A program made the translations under genes and the position numbers. Of a DNA stretch of 64,000 bases, positions 38,696 to 47,996 are shown one piece after another. How positions within the stretch are numbered: position 1 is the first letter of the stretch; every line of letters begins with the position of its first letter. Source of the DNA: DASXAI01 sp963728985 (GTDB taxonomy: Bacteria > Actinomycetota > Acidimicrobiia > Acidimicrobiales > Ilumatobacteraceae); assembly GCA_963728985.1 (NCBI GenBank), contig CAVSME010000005.1, positions 310,001-374,000 on the forward strand, given 5' to 3'. Under the pieces are notes generated by a model. That model did no database searches. It saw nothing but the letters and a program-made list of their open reading frames with translations, and was not told the origin of the DNA.

Positions 38696-39502
38696 ATGCC
38701 TCGTACGCCCCGGATGTCCCGGACCGTCCGCACGGTGTTGGCGGTGGTCGGCGGCGCCGCCTTCTTCGGCGCCGCCGGATTGCTGGCCGGCCAGGCCACG
38801 GGCGTGCAGAGCAGGGGCGATGCACCGCCGGCCGTCGCGCCCGTGTCGTCGGGGGCCCCGAACGTGTCCTCGGTACCCGGCGCGCCGACCAGCGCCGGCG
38901 GCGGTCAGGGCAGCACTGGCGCCTCGGTGGCAACGACGGCGGTGTCGCTGCCGCCGCTCGGCACCAAGGTGGCGATCGTCGGCGACTCGCTCACGGTGGG
39001 GGTGCGCTCGCGGATCACGCCGTTCGCCGCCCGCTACGGCTTCGACGCCAAGATCGACGCCGAGACGGGCCGGGACATCGAGGCGGGCCTGTCGTCCCTC
39101 AAGAAGATCGTGACCGGCCGGGACCTGGTGGTGGTGGCCCTCGGCACCAACGACGCCCGGTCGGGGCTGACGGCGGCGGAGGCCAACACCCGCATCGACG
39201 AGATGATGGCGCAGGTCACCGGCAAGCCGGTCCTGTGGATCAACATCTACCGGTCCGACACGAAGGGGACGCTGGCAGCGGCCGACCTCTTCGACCAGCA
39301 GCTGCGCTCCGCCGCCAGCCGGTACTCGAACCTGACGGTGCTCGACTGGTCGTCCTACATCCAGAGCCGTCCCGAGCTGATTGGGGAGGACCACATCCAC
39401 CTCACCTCCGACGGCTACGTCGCCCGGGCGGCGTGGATGGCCCGCCAGATCGCCGCCGGGCTGCGGCTGCCGCTGCCCGACGCGCCCGAGCTCAACCGGT
39501 AG
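38696..39502 (+). CDS. exported SGNH/GDSL-type hydrolase
   Basis: 268 residues. N-terminal signal-anchor helix (about 10-35), then a Ser/Pro/Gly linker to about 85. Block I is V-A-I-V-G-D-S-L-T-V-G, block III L-G-T-N-D-A-R, and block V D-H-I-H-L-T-S-D-G-Y with the catalytic D and H. It probably deacylates a surface lipid, glycan or peptidoglycan component outside the membrane. TACCGT at 38681 lies 9 nt before the ATG. The 3' end overlaps the convergent MFS gene by 11 nt. Confidence 0.82.
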   Translation: MPRTPRMSRTVRTVLAVVGGAAFFGAAGLLAGQATGVQSRGDAPPAVAPVSSGAPNVSSVPGAPTSAGGGQGSTGASVATTAVSLPPLGTKVAIVGDSLTVGVRSRITPFAARYGFDAKIDAETGRDIEAGLSSLKKIVTGRDLVVVALGTNDARSGLTAAEANTRIDEMMAQVTGKPVLWINIYRSDTKGTLAAADLFDQQLRSAASRYSNLTVLDWSSYIQSRPELIGEDHIHLTSDGYVARAAWMARQIAAGLRLPLPDAPELNR

Positions 39503-40739
39503 TGGCCGGGGCGGCCTCGGCCGCCGACCGCCGGGCGACGATCCACGTGCGCGACGCGCCGAGCGCCGCCGCGCCCAGGCACGCCGCCGCGGCGGTGGCA
39601 AGGCCCCAGCGGGGACCGATGTACTGCCCGATCCACCCGACGACGGGCCCGCCGATCGGGGTGGTGCCGAGGAAGGCCACCGTCCACAGCGCCATCACCC
39701 GGCCCCGCATGAGGGGGTCGGCGCTCAGCTGGAGAGTGGTGTTGGCCCGGGCCAGGAAGCTGATGCTCGCCGCGCCGACCAGCACGAGGGCGGCCACGGC
39801 GATGGGCAGCGTGGGCGAGACCGCGACCAGCGCGATCGTCACCGCGAAGATGACCGAGATGCGCACGAGCGCGTCGATGCCGTGGTTGCTCTTGCCGGCC
39901 ACGAAGAGGCCACCGATGACGGCGCCGACACCCATGGCTGCGGTCATGACGCCGTAGGTGCCGGCGTCACCGTGGAAGGTGTCCTCGGCCATGACCGGCA
40001 GGATCACCTGGAATTCGTAGGCCAGCGTGCCGATCACCACCATCATGAGCAGTGGCGTGCGCAAGGTGGGCGTGCGCCACACGTACCTGAGCCCCTCGCG
40101 CACCTGGCCCTTGGCGCGGGGCGTCACGATCTTCGGGAGCATCGTGGCGCGGTCGAGCACGATCAGGGCGGCGATGACGGCGATGTACGACGCCCCGTTG
40201 AGCAGGAAGCAGGGCCCGATGCCGATGAGGGCGATCGTGACCGCCGCCAAAGACGGCCCGACGACGCGCGCCGCGTTCATGTTCACGCTGTTCAACGTGA
40301 CGGCGTTGCTGACCAGCTCCGGGCCGACCAGCTCGAGCACGATGGTGAGGCGCGCCGGAGTGTCCACCACAGCGACCATGCCGAGACCGATGGCGACCAC
40401 GAACACCATCCACAGCTCCACCGCGCCGGTGACGGTGAGCACGCCGAGGATGGTGGCCAGCGCACCCGCCGCCGCCTGCGTGGCGATCAGCAGCCGGCGG
40501 GTGTCGAACCGGTCGACGACGACGCCGCCCATCGGGCCGAGGAACGTCACCGGGATGAACTGGCACGCCGTGACCACGCCGAGCAGCGTGCTGCTGCCCG
40601 TGAGCTGCAGCACGAGCCAGCCCTGGGCCACGGTCTGCATCCACGTGCCGGCGAGCGACACGGCCTGGCCGCCGAAGTAGAGCCGGTAGTTCCGAGACTG
40701 GCGGAGCGAGGCGAACGTACTGGTGGTGCCGGCGCTCAC
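39492..40739 (-). CDS. MFS exporter (EntS/DHA3-like)
   Basis: 415 residues with twelve predicted hydrophobic segments. The N terminus R-N-Y-R-L-Y-F-G-G-Q-A-V-S-L-A-G-T-W-M-Q is characteristic of the EntS-like DHA3 branch. The inter-helix motif G-G-V-V-V-D-R-F-D-T-R-R corresponds to the conserved MFS loop 2-3. It is likely a proton-coupled exporter of a drug or siderophore-like molecule. GTG 40739 overlaps the MarR gene's stop (GTGA), so the regulator and exporter are cotranscribed and probably functionally linked. Confidence 0.87.
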   Translation of the reverse strand: MSAGTTSTFASLRQSRNYRLYFGGQAVSLAGTWMQTVAQGWLVLQLTGSSTLLGVVTACQFIPVTFLGPMGGVVVDRFDTRRLLIATQAAAGALATILGVLTVTGAVELWMVFVVAIGLGMVAVVDTPARLTIVLELVGPELVSNAVTLNSVNMNAARVVGPSLAAVTIALIGIGPCFLLNGASYIAVIAALIVLDRATMLPKIVTPRAKGQVREGLRYVWRTPTLRTPLLMMVVIGTLAYEFQVILPVMAEDTFHGDAGTYGVMTAAMGVGAVIGGLFVAGKSNHGIDALVRISVIFAVTIALVAVSPTLPIAVAALVLVGAASISFLARANTTLQLSADPLMRGRVMALWTVAFLGTTPIGGPVVGWIGQYIGPRWGLATAAAACLGAAALGASRTWIVARRSAAEAAPATTG

Positions 40740-41230
40740 GGACTGCCCGTCTCGGCCAGCGTGGACAGCACCACGAGCGCGGCGGCCAGGGTCTCCCGGT
40801 CGTGCGCCGTCAGCGCCGCCAACCGCTGCTGGAGGTAGGCGTTGCGCTCGGTGCGCAGCCGCCTCAGCCGGCTGCGGCCGGCGGCGGTGAGCGAGACCCG
40901 CGCCGCCCGGCGATCGTCGGGATCGGCCGAGCGGTGGACGAGCCCGGCGGCCTCGAGGTTGGCCACGATCTTGGTCAGCGTGGGGCTGGTGACCCGCTCG
41001 GCGGCGGCGAGATCGCCGAGGCGCACCGAGCCGAGGGCGTCGATCGACGACAGCGCCGACAGCTGCGACGGGGTGAGGCCGCCGTCGTCGGCCTGGCGCA
41101 GCGAGCGGGCCAGGCGCCCGACGACGAGACGGAGGTCGGCGGCGAGATCGGCAGCCGAGGCGGTCTCCTCGCGCGGGGGAGCCTCGCCGGGTCCGGAACC
41201 GGCGGCCTCGTCCGTGTCGATGATCACCAT
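40736..41230 (-). CDS. MarR-family transcriptional regulator
   Basis: 164 residues. The N-terminal about 30 are disordered. A winged-helix domain follows, with L-T-P-S-Q-L-S-A-L-S-S-I (about 52-63), the recognition helix V-T-S-P-T-L-T-K-I-V-A-N-L-E, and the wing D-P-D-D-R-R-A-A-R-V-S-L-T, a MarR signature. It is likely a ligand-released repressor of itself and the MFS exporter that follows. ATG 41230 has no Shine-Dalgarno but has a -10-like hexamer 5 nt upstream. Confidence 0.87.
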   Translation of the reverse strand: MVIIDTDEAAGSGPGEAPPREETASAADLAADLRLVVGRLARSLRQADDGGLTPSQLSALSSIDALGSVRLGDLAAAERVTSPTLTKIVANLEAAGLVHRSADPDDRRAARVSLTAAGRSRLRRLRTERNAYLQQRLAALTAHDRETLAAALVVLSTLAETGSP

Positions 41231-41235
41231 TAGCT

Positions 41236-41262
41236 AGCCTAACGAACTTGCGTTCCTGTCAC
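41236..41262 (-). promoter_or_regulatory. candidate promoter of the marR-MFS operon
   Basis: On the minus strand, GTGACA (41257-41262) is followed after 15 nt by TAGGCT (41236-41241), which ends 5 nt before the ATG. The region between contains AACGCAAGTTCGTT, a partial palindrome that could be a MarR site. Confidence 0.35.
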
Positions 41263-42071
41263 ATGTTCATGGCGGCGAGCACGGCGTCCGACAGCGGCGG
41301 CCACGCGTCGAGGGCCCACGGACCGAAGGGGCGGTCCGTGAGCACGACCAGTCCGACGGCGGCGACCGGGTCGATCCACAGGAACGTGCCCGAGCCGCCG
41401 AAGTGGCCGAACGTGGCCGGCGAGTTCGTGGCGCCCGTCCAGTGGGGCGCCTTGGCGTCGCGCAGCTCGAAGCCCAGTCCCCAGTCGAGGGGGCGGAACC
41501 GGCCGATGCCGGGGAGCACGCCGCCCAGCCCGGGGAACTGCACCGTGATGGCTTCGGCCAGGGTGGCACGCGCCAGCAGCTTGGGCTCGAGGAGCTCGCC
41601 GGCGAAGGCGCTGAGGTCGGCCACGGTGCTGTGCAGCTGGTGGGCGGGGGAGCCGCGCAGGATCGATCTCGACATGCCGAGGGGGTCGAGCACGGCTTCG
41701 CGCAAGTACGTGGCGAACGGCAGCCCGGCGCTCGCCTGGACGTGGTCGGCCAGGATCTCGATGCCGGTGTTCGAGTAGATGCGGCGCCGCCCCGGCGTGG
41801 TGATCGGCGTCGGGCCGTCGAAGCTGTACCCGCCGGCGTGGGCGAGGAGGTGGCGCACCGTGGCCCCGGGCTGCCCGGCGGGTTCGTCGAGGGCGATGGT
41901 GCCCTCTTCCACCGCCACGAGCGTGGCGTAGGCCGTCAGCAGCTTCGTGATCGAGGCGATGCGCAGCGGTGCGTCGATGGGCCCGTGCTGCGCGATGACC
42001 CCGTTCGCCGCGACGACGGCTGCCGCCGCGGTGGTGGCCTCCCAGCCGTCGAGCTGCGCGAGGGCCTCCAT
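41259..42071 (-). CDS. serine hydrolase, beta-lactamase family
   Basis: 270 residues. All three motifs are present: S-I-T-K, Y-S-N (in R-I-Y-S-N-T-G) and H-F-G-G-S-G in place of K-T-G. It is shorter than the paralogue at 37498 (374 residues) and not closely similar. No signal peptide, so a cytosolic esterase or peptidase is likely. It lies 24 nt downstream of the subtilase gene on the same strand, and its stop lies just upstream of the marR promoter region. Confidence 0.82.
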   Translation of the reverse strand: MEALAQLDGWEATTAAAAVVAANGVIAQHGPIDAPLRIASITKLLTAYATLVAVEEGTIALDEPAGQPGATVRHLLAHAGGYSFDGPTPITTPGRRRIYSNTGIEILADHVQASAGLPFATYLREAVLDPLGMSRSILRGSPAHQLHSTVADLSAFAGELLEPKLLARATLAEAITVQFPGLGGVLPGIGRFRPLDWGLGFELRDAKAPHWTGATNSPATFGHFGGSGTFLWIDPVAAVGLVVLTDRPFGPWALDAWPPLSDAVLAAMNM

Positions 42072-42095
42072 CGCCCCATGGTCTAGCGCTGCGAC

Positions 42096-45000
42096 TCAGC
42101 CGGTCACGGTGATGATCGACGACTCGCTGCCGCCGTTCACGCGGTAGAGCAGGAGCAGGCCGGCGGCCGTGCTGGGCCCGGCCGCGGGGGTGCTGGCCAC
42201 CGTGGAGTTGGCGCTGCTGGCGTGGGCCGGCACGGTGAAGGTGTTGCCGCCGGCGAAGCCGTAGCGGGGCGAGCCGACCGTGTACTTCATGTCGTTGATC
42301 GAGTCCTCGAGGTGGCCGGTGAAGTACCGGTCGAAGGCGAGCACCCGGAACGAGAACGTCTGGCCGGGCACGAGCCCGAGGGTCGACAGCGGCACGGTGT
42401 AGATGACGTTGGCCGAGTCGATGTCGGCGTCGACCGGTCCGAGGCGGCCGGCGGCGCCGCGGGCACCGGCGAAGACCATCGAGCGACCGTCGGTCGGCTT
42501 GAACGACGTGTAGTCGTCGTTGTAGGCGACGTGCTCGAAGTTGCCGTCGCCATCGGCGTCGACCTCGACCTGGATGAGGGCGGGCACCTGGGGAGTAGGA
42601 CGCCTGGTGTTCTGGGTGACGGCGAACTGGATGTTGCTGCCGTCGTCGCGCACGCCCACGTTGGCCAGGTCGACGACGGCCTCGTTGGAGCCAGGGGAGC
42701 CGGGCTGGCCGGCCGCCGGTGTCGGCAACCGGTCGCTGGCGCCGGTGAGCACGAAGGCGTCGACCACGCCGTTCTCGACACCCAGGTTGCGCATGGCCAG
42801 CGCGCCGGTGCCGTCGGTACCGATCGCGACGGCGCTGGAACGGGCGACGGTGGACGATGCCCGCTTGGGCAGCGCCTGCCAGCCGAGGGTGGCCACCGCG
42901 TCGCCCTGGCCGTTGCGCACCGTGAGGTGGCCGTCGACCTCGGCCTGGTCGAGCACCGTGGCGTTGTTCCCGGACGCGCCGGCGAGGGCGAGGTCTTGGG
43001 CGGCGTCGTAGTAGGGCCACGCGCCGAGACGGTCGGCGTTGATGGCGAACACCACCGGCACGCTGATCGTGGCTCCGGCGGGGACGTCGACGGAGCTCGG
43101 CGCCATGACCGTGATGGCCTTGCTGTCGTCGTCGGCCGGCTTCCGGAACGACGGCTCGATGACGTACTGCTGTGCCTCGGCGCCGGTGTTGGCGATGGTG
43201 ATCTTCTTCATCACGAACTTCTTGCCGGTGGCCGCCTGCACGCCGATCGACAAGTTCCCGTCGCCGTTGGTCGGATCGCCGACCTGGGTCGTGGTGTCGA
43301 GGGCGACGAACGGGCGCACCTCGCCCCCGCCGATGCGGGTGACCGGCGTGGGTGTGATCGTGCCTTCCAGGTCGACGGTGGTGGTGCTCGGGTCAGCGGT
43401 GCTGACGAGCCGGCGCTTGATGTTGGCGGGTGCCTCGCTGGGGTGGGCCTGGCGGAGGATGGCGGCGGACGCAGCGACCACGGGGGTGGCGCCGGACGTC
43501 CCGCTGAAGGGGCGCTCCGCTGTGCCCGTGCCGGCAACGGCCGATGTCCACGCGCCAGGCGCACCGAGGTCGGGCTTCACGGCGGCACCGATCTGCGAGG
43601 GCCCTCGCGACGACGAGATGTCCATCGAGTTGGTGAGCGAGATGCGCTGGGCCGGATCGAGGCGTACCTCGACCGGGCCGGCGGCGACGGCGCCCTTCAG
43701 GAGGTTGCCCTTGTCCTGGGCGACGAACACGGCCGGGACGGTGGGGGTGCCGAGACCGGCGTTCAGCGTGGGGGGTATGCCGCCGCGGTCGTTGACGAGC
43801 ACGACGGCCAGGGCGCCGGCGGCGCCGGCATTGGCCACCTTGACCGACGCGTCACAGGTGCCCCGGTCGATCAGCGCGACGCGAGGGATCGACGGGTCGA
43901 AGCCCTCGAAGTTGCTCGGGTCGCAGCCCTGGCTGGCCGCGGATCCCGCCGGCCCCACCGGTCCCGACGGCACGGTCAGGGTGCCGGTGATCGCCTCGGT
44001 GGGTGCCGGTGCCCACGTCTGCGGGACGGCGTACGTCACGACGTTGCCGGGGAGGCCCTCGATGGTGGGGCTGAGCACCTCGACGGGCAGGAGGGAGGCG
44101 TCGGGCAGCGCCGTCTCGGCGACGGCCAAGGCGGCCGGCGCGATCGACGGCTGGCCCACGATCCACGGCCGGTTGCCGTCGTTGCCGGCGGCGACGGCGA
44201 CCACGACGCCGGCCCGCACCGCGTTCGACACCGCTTGCGTGTCGGCCGACTCGGGCTGGCCGTAGAACGAGCCGAGCGACAGGTTGATGATGTTGACGGC
44301 GTCGTTCATGTTGCCGTCCTGGTTGGGATCGAGGGCGCGGTCGATGGCCTCGAGCACGGCCGTCCCGTTGCATCCGGTGGTGAGCGCGGAGCACGCCTTG
44401 TAGGCGTACAGCTGGAGACCGGGGGCGAGGCCCTTGTGGCTGCCGTCGGCACTCCGACCGCCGAGGATGTCGGCGACGTGGGTGCCGTGGCCCTCGAAGT
44501 CGATCGGGTTCGGGTCAGGCGCCACGGCGCCGTTGGGCCACGCCTCGCCGACGAAGTCGAACCCGCCGATCACCTTGGGCGCCGACGGGCCGAACAGGGC
44601 GGCGCAGTCGCCGGTCGGTGCCGCGTTGCGGGGCTGGCCTGCCTCGGGCACGCCCGGTCCGGGCGGTGTGCCGTAGCAAGCGGTGTAGGCGGCGGTGGTG
44701 CCGGGGCCACCGAGGTCGAGGTGGGTGAAGTCGATGCCCGAGTCGATGACGGCGGCCCGTACGCCGGTGCCGTCGAGGCCCCGGTCGGCCGCACGGTCGA
44801 GGTCGAGGTAGCGCGCCGCCTGGGCCAGGCTGCCCGAGGGCACCGGCGTGTCGCGGGGCCATGACACGTCGTAGGACGGCACCCGGGTGATCGAGGTGAC
44901 ACCGGGGATGGCGGCGAGGCTGGGCACGGTTTCCGCGTCGGCGTGGACCATGACGGCGTTGAGGGAGCGCGACACCGAACCGAGCTCCGATGCGCCGAGG

Positions 45001-45305
45001 GCACGGGCGGCGGCGAGGACCTGATCTTGCTGCTGCTCGGCGGCCTGCACGACGGCCTGCTGCTCGCTGTCGTCGGGCAGCGTGCCCAGGTTGGTGGCGT
45101 TCGGCGCCACCGCTTCGGCCAGGGCCGGGCGGCTCAGGCGCAAGACGACGTCGAGCGGACCGGTGGCCTCGGTGAGGTTGGCGCCGATGACACCGACGGC
45201 GGGTTGCGGGGCGGCCGGCTCGCTCCCGGCAGGGGCGGCGACGAGAGCCAACATGGGGACGAGCGCGGAGGCGCACACCACCCCCCGTCTCGTCCAAGAT
45301 GCCAT
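42096..45305 (-). CDS. secreted subtilisin-family (S8) protease with PA domain
   Basis: 1069 residues from ATG 45305, giving a clean signal peptide M-A-S-W-T-R-R through A-P-A-G-S-E-P-A. Then a propeptide (about 35-145) and an S8 domain with D188 (A-V-I-D-S-G), H273 (E-G-H-G-T-H-V-A) and the serine in S-G-T-S-G-A-T-P, where alanine replaces the usual methionine context. A protease-associated domain is inserted before the serine (A-L-I-D-R-G-T-C-D). Long beta-rich C-terminal domains follow, with a short hydrophobic end (A-A-G-L-L-L-L-Y). Extracellular degradative protease. Confidence 0.88.
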   Translation of the reverse strand: MASWTRRGVVCASALVPMLALVAAPAGSEPAAPQPAVGVIGANLTEATGPLDVVLRLSRPALAEAVAPNATNLGTLPDDSEQQAVVQAAEQQQDQVLAAARALGASELGSVSRSLNAVMVHADAETVPSLAAIPGVTSITRVPSYDVSWPRDTPVPSGSLAQAARYLDLDRAADRGLDGTGVRAAVIDSGIDFTHLDLGGPGTTAAYTACYGTPPGPGVPEAGQPRNAAPTGDCAALFGPSAPKVIGGFDFVGEAWPNGAVAPDPNPIDFEGHGTHVADILGGRSADGSHKGLAPGLQLYAYKACSALTTGCNGTAVLEAIDRALDPNQDGNMNDAVNIINLSLGSFYGQPESADTQAVSNAVRAGVVVAVAAGNDGNRPWIVGQPSIAPAALAVAETALPDASLLPVEVLSPTIEGLPGNVVTYAVPQTWAPAPTEAITGTLTVPSGPVGPAGSAASQGCDPSNFEGFDPSIPRVALIDRGTCDASVKVANAGAAGALAVVLVNDRGGIPPTLNAGLGTPTVPAVFVAQDKGNLLKGAVAAGPVEVRLDPAQRISLTNSMDISSSRGPSQIGAAVKPDLGAPGAWTSAVAGTGTAERPFSGTSGATPVVAASAAILRQAHPSEAPANIKRRLVSTADPSTTTVDLEGTITPTPVTRIGGGEVRPFVALDTTTQVGDPTNGDGNLSIGVQAATGKKFVMKKITIANTGAEAQQYVIEPSFRKPADDDSKAITVMAPSSVDVPAGATISVPVVFAINADRLGAWPYYDAAQDLALAGASGNNATVLDQAEVDGHLTVRNGQGDAVATLGWQALPKRASSTVARSSAVAIGTDGTGALAMRNLGVENGVVDAFVLTGASDRLPTPAAGQPGSPGSNEAVVDLANVGVRDDGSNIQFAVTQNTRRPTPQVPALIQVEVDADGDGNFEHVAYNDDYTSFKPTDGRSMVFAGARGAAGRLGPVDADIDSANVIYTVPLSTLGLVPGQTFSFRVLAFDRYFTGHLEDSINDMKYTVGSPRYGFAGGNTFTVPAHASSANSTVASTPAAGPSTAAGLLLLYRVNGGSESSIITVTG

Positions 45306-45385
45306 GCCGCGCTCCCGCTCCCTACGCCCGGAGGGACCCTGTTCACTCTCCATGACCGGGCGCTATCAGGCAAGGAAACCCAGGT

Positions 45386-45409
45386 GTTCGGCCGGGAAAT
45401 GGGCCGAAC
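45386..45409 (-). terminator. possible terminator downstream of DAHP synthase
   Basis: GTTCGGCC, 8-nt loop, GGCCGAAC: a perfect 8-bp inverted repeat about 75 nt beyond the DAHP synthase stop and upstream of the subtilase gene. There is no U-tract. It could instead be an operator for the subtilase. Confidence 0.35.
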
Positions 45410-45482
45410 GGCCCATATGTCACCCGAACGGCTGAGGGGCAAACATCGAATGGCCGCCGCCGGTGGTGCCGATGAAGGCGGG

Positions 45483-46823
45483 TCAGCCCCGCATCAGCTC
45501 GGCCACGCGGAAGGCCAGGTCGATCGACTGACGGCCGTTCAGCCGGGGGTCGCACACCGTCTCGTAGCGAGCGTCCAGATCGGCGGCCAGGACCTCTTCG
45601 GCGCCGCCGAGGCACTCGGTGACGTTCTCACCGGTCAGCTCGACATGCACGCCACCCGGCCAGGTCGACTCGGCACGATGGGCGCGAACGAAGCCGGCGA
45701 TCTCGGCGCAGATGTCCTCGAAGTGGCGGGTCTTGCGGCCGCCGGCCGAGGCAAAGGTGTTGCCGTGCATCGGGTCGCACGCCCACGCCACCGGATGACC
45801 GGCGTCGCGTGCCGCCCGCAGCAGCGGCCGGAGCCGATCCTCGACGGCGTCGGCGCCCATGCGGGAGATCAGGGTCAGGCGCCCGGCGACGCGGTCGGGG
45901 TTGAGCGCCTCGCAGAGGTCGAGCACCTCCTCGGGCGTCGAGGTGGGGCCGAGCTTGCACCCGATCGGGTTGCCGACGCCGCGGAGGAACTCGACGTGCG
46001 CGCCGTCGAGCTGGCGGGTGCGCTCGCCGATCCAGATCATGTGGGCCGAGCAGTCGTACCAGTCGCCGGTCAGCGAGTCCTGGCGGGTGAGCGCCTCCTC
46101 CCAGCCGAGGAGCAGCCCCTCGTGGCTGGTGTACACGTCCACCTCGTGGAGCTGGAACGTGCCCTCGAGGTCGATGCCGCAGGCCCGCATGAAGCGCAGC
46201 GCCCGCTCGATCTCGGCGGCCAGCTGCTCGTAGCGCTGGCCCTCGCGGCTGACGGCCACGAACTCCTGCATCCAGGCGTGGACCCGTGACAGGTCGGCGA
46301 AGCCGCCCTTGCTGAACGCCCGCAGCAGGTTCAGGGTGGACGCCGCCTGGTGGTAGGCCTGCACCATCCGCTCGGGGTCGGGCACCCGGGCCGCCGCGGT
46401 GGGCGCCGCATCGTTGACGATGTGGCCGCGGAAGCTCGGCAGCTCGATGTCGCCGATGCGCTCGGTGGCCGACGAGCGGGGCTTGGCGAACTGGCCGGCG
46501 ATGCGCCCGACCTTCACCACGGGGACGCCGAGGGAGTAGGTGAGCACCACCGCCATCTGCAAGATGACCTGGAGCTTCTCCCGGATGTTCACGGCCGAGA
46601 ACGTCTCGAAGCTCTCGGCGCAGTCACCGGCCTGGAGGAGGAAGGCGCGGCCGTCGGCCACCTGGGCGAGGGCGGCGGTGAGGTTCCGGGCCTCGCCGGC
46701 GAACACGAGCGGGGGGTAGGAGGCGATCTGCTTGAGGGCGCGCTCGGCGGCCAGCTCGTCGGGCCACGGGGGCTGCTGGGCGGCGGGGTGGTCGCGCCAC
46801 GACGAGGGGGTCCAGGGGCTCAC
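45483..46823 (-). CDS. 3-deoxy-7-phosphoheptulonate synthase, class II
   Basis: 446 residues, normal for the plant/actinobacterial class II DAHP synthases. Landmarks are W-P-D-E-L near the N terminus, Q-A-G-D-C-A-E-S-F (metal-binding cysteine), K-P-R-S, the phosphate-binding G-C-K-L-G-P-T-S-T-P-E, and D-P-M-H-G-N-T near the end. It condenses PEP with erythrose-4-phosphate to start the shikimate pathway. The GTG start has GGAGGGA almost adjacent. No other aro gene is nearby. A family A repeat lies 60 nt upstream. Confidence 0.92.
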   Translation of the reverse strand: MSPWTPSSWRDHPAAQQPPWPDELAAERALKQIASYPPLVFAGEARNLTAALAQVADGRAFLLQAGDCAESFETFSAVNIREKLQVILQMAVVLTYSLGVPVVKVGRIAGQFAKPRSSATERIGDIELPSFRGHIVNDAAPTAAARVPDPERMVQAYHQAASTLNLLRAFSKGGFADLSRVHAWMQEFVAVSREGQRYEQLAAEIERALRFMRACGIDLEGTFQLHEVDVYTSHEGLLLGWEEALTRQDSLTGDWYDCSAHMIWIGERTRQLDGAHVEFLRGVGNPIGCKLGPTSTPEEVLDLCEALNPDRVAGRLTLISRMGADAVEDRLRPLLRAARDAGHPVAWACDPMHGNTFASAGGRKTRHFEDICAEIAGFVRAHRAESTWPGGVHVELTGENVTECLGGAEEVLAADLDARYETVCDPRLNGRQSIDLAFRVAELMRG

Positions 46824-46883
46824 TCCCTCCAGCGTGGCCGGTCGCCCCGGCGCGACGCAACGCGGTTTCGCGCGGTCCTCCAG

Positions 46884-46939
46884 CGCGCAGCCTGAACACT
46901 TGGTACCGCGTGAGCGGGTCGAAGCGCTCAGGCTGCGCG
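46884..46939. repeat. 56-bp palindromic repeat, family A copy 2
   Basis: The same 12-bp terminal inverted repeats and the same length as the copy at 22041-22096, but inverted. Interior differences cluster at six positions. It sits in the 252-nt gap between the DAHP synthase start and the sigma-gene end. Confidence 0.75.
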
Positions 46940-46969
46940 AAAGGGTGTGCGGTTGATCCCTGGGCGCGG

Positions 46970-47036
46970 CACCGCCGTCACGGCTGGGGGGAGCCGTGAC
47001 GGCGGTGTCGGGGCGCTCTACCCGTGGGGGACGGGT
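46970..47036 (-). terminator. double hairpin downstream of the sigma gene
   Basis: CACCGCCGTCACGGCT (46970-46985), six-base loop, AGCCGTGACGGCGGTG (46992-47007): a perfect 16-bp stem. Nearer the sigma gene there is a 6-bp hairpin ACCCGT/ACGGGT (47020-47036). Both lie just past the stop at 47076. A U-tract is absent. Confidence 0.65.
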
Positions 47037-47075
47037 GGCGCAGCTGGCCGCTCCGAGGCGGGGGGAGGGGGTGCC

Positions 47076-47904
47076 TCAGGCGGCCAGGATCTTGGCGGCG
47101 TCATCCTTCAAGCCGGCGACAGCTCGCTTCACGAGCCGACGCGCCGCCTCTGCGGTGACACCGAGGTTCTCGCCCACTTCGCGGAAGCTCTGGCGGCGTC
47201 CGTCGATGAGTCCGAAACGGGCTTCGACGGCGAAGCGAGCCCGCTTGTCGAGGGTGGCGAGGAGCTCGTCGAGCAGCTCCCCGTCGACTTGCAGCATGAC
47301 GGCGTCCTCGGGCGTGCCCTGGTCGTTGGGGATCAGGTCCACGAGCGTGGTGTCGCCGTCGTCGCCGACGGTGCGATCCAGCGACACCGGCGTCGACAAC
47401 CGATGGAGCCGGGCGCTTTCGGCGTCGAGCTCCTCGCCGTCGCCGGAGGCCTGGCGCAGCGCCGCCCGCAGGCTGGCCGAGCGGTCACCCGGCAGGCGCA
47501 CGAGGCTGGCCTTCTGGTCGAGGGCCCGGCCGATGGCCTGGCGGATCCAGAAGGTGGCGTAGGTGGAGAACTTGAAGCCGCGCCGCCAGTCGAACTTGTC
47601 GACGGCGTGCTCCAAGCCGAGGTTGCCCTCTTGGACGAGGTCCCCGAGGTCCATGCCCTGGGGGAGCGGGTAACGGCGAGCAATGCTGACCACCAGCCGG
47701 AGGTTGGCCCGGATGAAGCGGTCCTTGGCGGCAGCGGCGTCGGTCACGGCGCGCGCCAGCTCAGAGCCGGTCTCACCAGCGGCGATGCGTTCCGCCGCCT
47801 CGTGGCCGGCCTCGATGACGCGGCGACAGAGACCGCTCCTCCTCCGCCGTGAGGAGGGAGACCTTGCCGATCTCGTTGAGGTAGAGGCCAATCGAATCGT
47901 TCAT
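47076..47904 (-). pseudogene. sigma-70 family factor (SigA/SigB-like) with one frameshift
   Basis: ATG 47904 opens [19 protein letters not shown], a standard region 1.2. After E-E-E-R the frame shifts near 47830; removing one base gives [13 protein letters not shown] and restores the rest. Region 2 is intact ([12 protein letters not shown], then [10 protein letters not shown]), with the -10 recognition segment [12 protein letters not shown]. Region 4 ends [14 protein letters not shown], somewhat off the primary-sigma consensus. It is a group 2-type sigma. The frameshift may be a sequence error. Confidence 0.75.
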
Positions 47905-47996
47905 GTCAGTGGGTCCAACCGTTGGAGGGCTTCAAGGATTCCCCAACCTCGTGTGCCGGACGACACATAGAAGAGGCTGGCCAGGCGAAATCAATA

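Noticed and set aside
42222..44864. 880-codon plus-strand frame
   Set aside because: Antisense to the secreted subtilase, with composition typical of a shadow frame.
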